Positions 33,753-35,324 of a stretch of DNA of 35,324 nt are shown piece by piece (positions within the stretch are counted from its first letter, which is position 1; the number at the start of each line of letters is the position of its first letter). The DNA lies in assembly GCA_004321925.1 (NCBI GenBank), contig SCQH01000046.1:1-35324 (forward strand), written 5' to 3'. The notes beneath the pieces are model-generated. The model saw only the letters and a list, made by a program, of their open reading frames with translations. It was not told the DNA's origin and did not search any database. Source of the stretch: Nitrospirota bacterium. Its GTDB lineage: Bacteria > Nitrospirota > Thermodesulfovibrionia > Thermodesulfovibrionales > UBA6898. Both the position numbers and the translations under genes were made by a program.

Positions 33753-34325
33753 TTAGACCTTTTCTGTGTTATTAAGGCTCAAGACGTGCGATACAACTGA
33801 GAGTGGCAAATCAGTTAGCCATATCCCGGCATTCTTTATGACAAGAGAGCTGCGTACTCCGTCTTTGTTGATTTCATCGAAGTAAATTGCTAATCCGCTC
33901 TTGAAAGCTTTCAGCAAATCATTAACATGTACAGCGAGGATGTTAGGGTGATTGATGATCTTGCCTGCTTTCTTTAAATGCTCTACTGTTGCATCTCCCC
34001 AAGCGTATGTTATTTCACGAGCTTTTCCGCATCTAGAAAGATCTGACTCGGCCGCCATGGTATGAAGAATTCCACAACGAGCACCATATAACTCTAATCC
34101 CGAGCAACCGATAGGATATGCTTTCAACATATAGGAATCTACCCATCGAATGAAATTTGCTTTGGTGCCAGTATTCGGTTTTCGTTCTAAAGCACCAACG
34201 ACATCGATTCCACTATATAGAAGCATAAGCGCTGGCATAATCAGTTTTTTATCAATGCAAATCTCTATTGCGCTGATTAAGCCACTAAGGTTTCTATTGA
34301 GATTGTTTGTAATTTGCACACTCAT
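33753..34325 (-). CDS. Hypothetical helical protein with HEPN-like Rx4H motif
   Basis: This protein of about 190 residues is predicted as all alpha-helical. It contains MLLYSGIDVVGALERKPN near the N-terminus, a conserved-looking LELYGARCGILHT with Arg83-x4-His88, and SRCGKAREITYAWG after it. Rx4-6H is the catalytic motif of HEPN RNases, common in toxin and defence systems, but a short motif alone is weak evidence. ATG 34325 was chosen; an in-frame TTG at 34340 is the alternative. It follows the 158-residue gene by 73 bases, and both lie between the two MITE copies. The function is unknown. Confidence 0.65.
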   Translation of the reverse strand: MSVQITNNLNRNLSGLISAIEICIDKKLIMPALMLLYSGIDVVGALERKPNTGTKANFIRWVDSYMLKAYPIGCSGLELYGARCGILHTMAAESDLSRCGKAREITYAWGDATVEHLKKAGKIINHPNILAVHVNDLLKAFKSGLAIYFDEINKDGVRSSLVIKNAGIWLTDLPLSVVSHVLSLNNTEKV

Positions 34326-34398
34326 ATATTCGCAGCGCAAATATCCTGCTCAAGTGCAAAGTCTATATGGATGCTGCCTTTATCGGTCATCATCTTAT

Positions 34399-34875
34399 TT
34401 ACGCCTTTTTCAGTGCAGCAAGTGCGTCGCCGAGGCAAGCTGGATCAGCATTTTTTGCAAAGACGACGAGAGCTGCAGTAAGCGCATTCGCCATATCAAC
34501 AATGTGCCATCGCTTGGCATCGGCAGTGACATCAAGTCGAGTATATGTAAGATGCGCTACCTCCTTGCCTGTGCGACTGCGTGCAGGTTCTAAGGCCGCT
34601 GGAAAATTCGGTTGGACTTGAAACCATTTATCAGGCGAAGAGAAGAAATCACTAGCTACGGCATCGTCTTCGCGAAGCTTCTGTGCTTCCCATATGAAAT
34701 CAATTAGTGCTCGCAAATGGATAGTGAATGATTCTAATAATGAATTCTTTATGTGTTGCACAAGACCAGGATTAGATAGCTCAACGGCAGTGGCCAGTAG
34801 CATCTGATACTCATAATTCAGATGCTCTTCTGCAAAAGCCCTTACTTGTTCTTCTGTAAGCTTTCCTCTAGGCAT
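34399..34875 (-). CDS. Hypothetical helical protein with HEPN-like Rx6H motif
   Basis: This 158-residue, mostly helical protein starts MPRGKLTEEQVRAFAEEHLN. A central ESFTIHLRALIDFIWE segment is followed by DDAVASDFF and ARSRTGKEVAHLTYTR, giving Arg101-x6-His108. ATG 34875 is favoured over a start at 34929, which lies inside the repeat element; GGAGAAGG precedes 34875. Copy B of the MITE ends 139 bases upstream and begins 27 bases from the start. Pairing with a second helical gene suggests a two-component unit. Confidence 0.65.
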   Translation of the reverse strand: MPRGKLTEEQVRAFAEEHLNYEYQMLLATAVELSNPGLVQHIKNSLLESFTIHLRALIDFIWEAQKLREDDAVASDFFSSPDKWFQVQPNFPAALEPARSRTGKEVAHLTYTRLDVTADAKRWHIVDMANALTAALVVFAKNADPACLGDALAALKKA

Positions 34876-34901
34876 ACCCTTCTCCAGAACGACGAGTTGA
34901 G

Positions 34902-35014
34902 TGAAAATTTGGGGGACGTTGTGTCCCAAGTGTCATTCCTATCATCGCTAAGCCTGGCATTATTTATTATCCTTCATAAGGCCATTCAGGACACAACGTC
35001 CCCAAATTGCTTCA
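34902..35014 (+). mobile_element. MITE-like element, copy B
   Basis: This 113-bp element has nearly perfect terminal inverted repeats. AATTTGGGG-GACGTTGTGTCC at 34906-34926 mirrors 34989-35008 with one extra G. The element has the same core as copy A. It fills the gap between the partial membrane gene (stop at 35015) and the 158-residue gene. No target-site duplication could be recognised with confidence. Confidence 0.75.
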
Positions 35015-35324
35015 TTAATTCTTGTTTTCAGCTTCGATCTCGTTGTCGAAGCTTTTACCACAGAACTGACAGAATTTAATCTTTTTAGAAATCGAGAGAT
35101 CCCAGGTTGCAGGCCAACTCAGGGCGTATCCCAAATTCTCTTTGCATGATGGGCACCGTACCCTGAACATCAAGCCAAGAACAGCAACCATGGCGGTGGC
35201 ATAGCCGATTACAGCAATCGGAGAAAACATTTTATTGTATATTGTTAGTATCATGCCGAACGAAAATACGGCAAAAGCTATCACCATTGTCAAGAAGAGG
35301 CGTCTACGTGTTCGTGTTAATTTT
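35015..35324 (-). CDS. Membrane protein with C-terminal zinc ribbon (partial)
   Basis: The frame is open to the right edge, so the start is probably outside the window; internal candidates are TTG 35293 and ATG 35287, neither with a ribosome binding site. The visible part has a basic stretch (TRTRRR), two hydrophobic segments, then CPSC and CQFC pairs about 27 residues apart, a zinc-ribbon pattern. It ends in an acidic tail. The function is unknown. Confidence 0.6.
   Translation of the reverse strand, partial: KLTRTRRRLFLTMVIAFAVFSFGMILTIYNKMFSPIAVIGYATAMVAVLGLMFRVRCPSCKENLGYALSWPATWDLSISKKIKFCQFCGKSFDNEIEAENKN

Noticed and set aside
33635-35014. CRISPR array interpretation of the two ~113-bp repeats
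   Set aside because: Only two copies, more than 1 kb apart with genes between them, and with terminal inverted repeats; this does not fit a CRISPR array.

Overview
The window is bacterial chromosome. Its leftmost roughly 31 kb is GC-rich, dense and mostly housekeeping; the last roughly 3.6 kb is visibly more AT-rich and accessory. No rRNA, tRNA or CRISPR array was found. The gene order pheA-hisC-aroF-tyrA-aroA-cmk-ispH-rpsA-sppA-ihfB, a split 'archaeal-type' glutamate synthase, an O2-labile class I two-subunit fumarase and a rubrerythrin-like protein suggest an anaerobic or microaerophilic Gram-negative bacterium. By inference the best guess is Nitrospirota (Thermodesulfovibrionia-like), with a deltaproteobacterial lineage as alternative; this was not tested by any search.

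Left part (1-8.1 kb). A SufR-like regulator runs off the left edge. Next come a ferritin-like/rubrerythrin gene overlapping a two-subunit class I fumarase, an NDUFA9-like SDR, and a convergent universal stress protein. Then comes the methyl cycle: metK, followed by a clear S-adenosylhomocysteine (SAH) riboswitch and ahcY. A DUF4337-type membrane protein and a two-PilZ-domain protein follow.

Central operon (8.1-17.7 kb). Ten tightly packed genes, several with start/stop overlaps, cover phenylalanine/tyrosine synthesis (pheA, hisC, aroF, tyrA, aroA). They run on into cmk, ispH, rpsA, sppA and an IHF/HU gene. A secreted LolA-like protein and a strong terminator close this part. Converging on it is a minus-strand SDR-bioD pair.

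20-26 kb. A HEAT-repeat gene converges on a three-gene minus-strand glutamate synthase operon: class II amidotransferase, Fe-S/FMN synthase subunit, and a GXGXG-GltD-ferredoxin fusion. The operon has a good sigma70 promoter followed at once by a terminator-like hairpin, which suggests attenuation. The fusion gene carries an in-frame heptanucleotide repeat near its start codon.

26-31.7 kb. An EamA transporter, a DsrE-like protein with a perfect-consensus promoter, a UPF0178 (YaiI) protein, small unknown ORFs, a YyaL/SSP411-type thioredoxin-domain protein and an isoprenylcysteine-methyltransferase-like membrane protein.

31.7-35.3 kb. A higBA toxin-antitoxin pair with a palindromic operator set inside its promoter, a secreted unknown protein, and two direct copies of a ~113-bp MITE-like element. 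The copies tightly bracket two unknown genes, each carrying an Rx4-6H motif of the kind seen in HEPN RNases. A partial membrane zinc-ribbon gene ends the window. The bracketed two-gene cassette is the most plausible undescribed system here.
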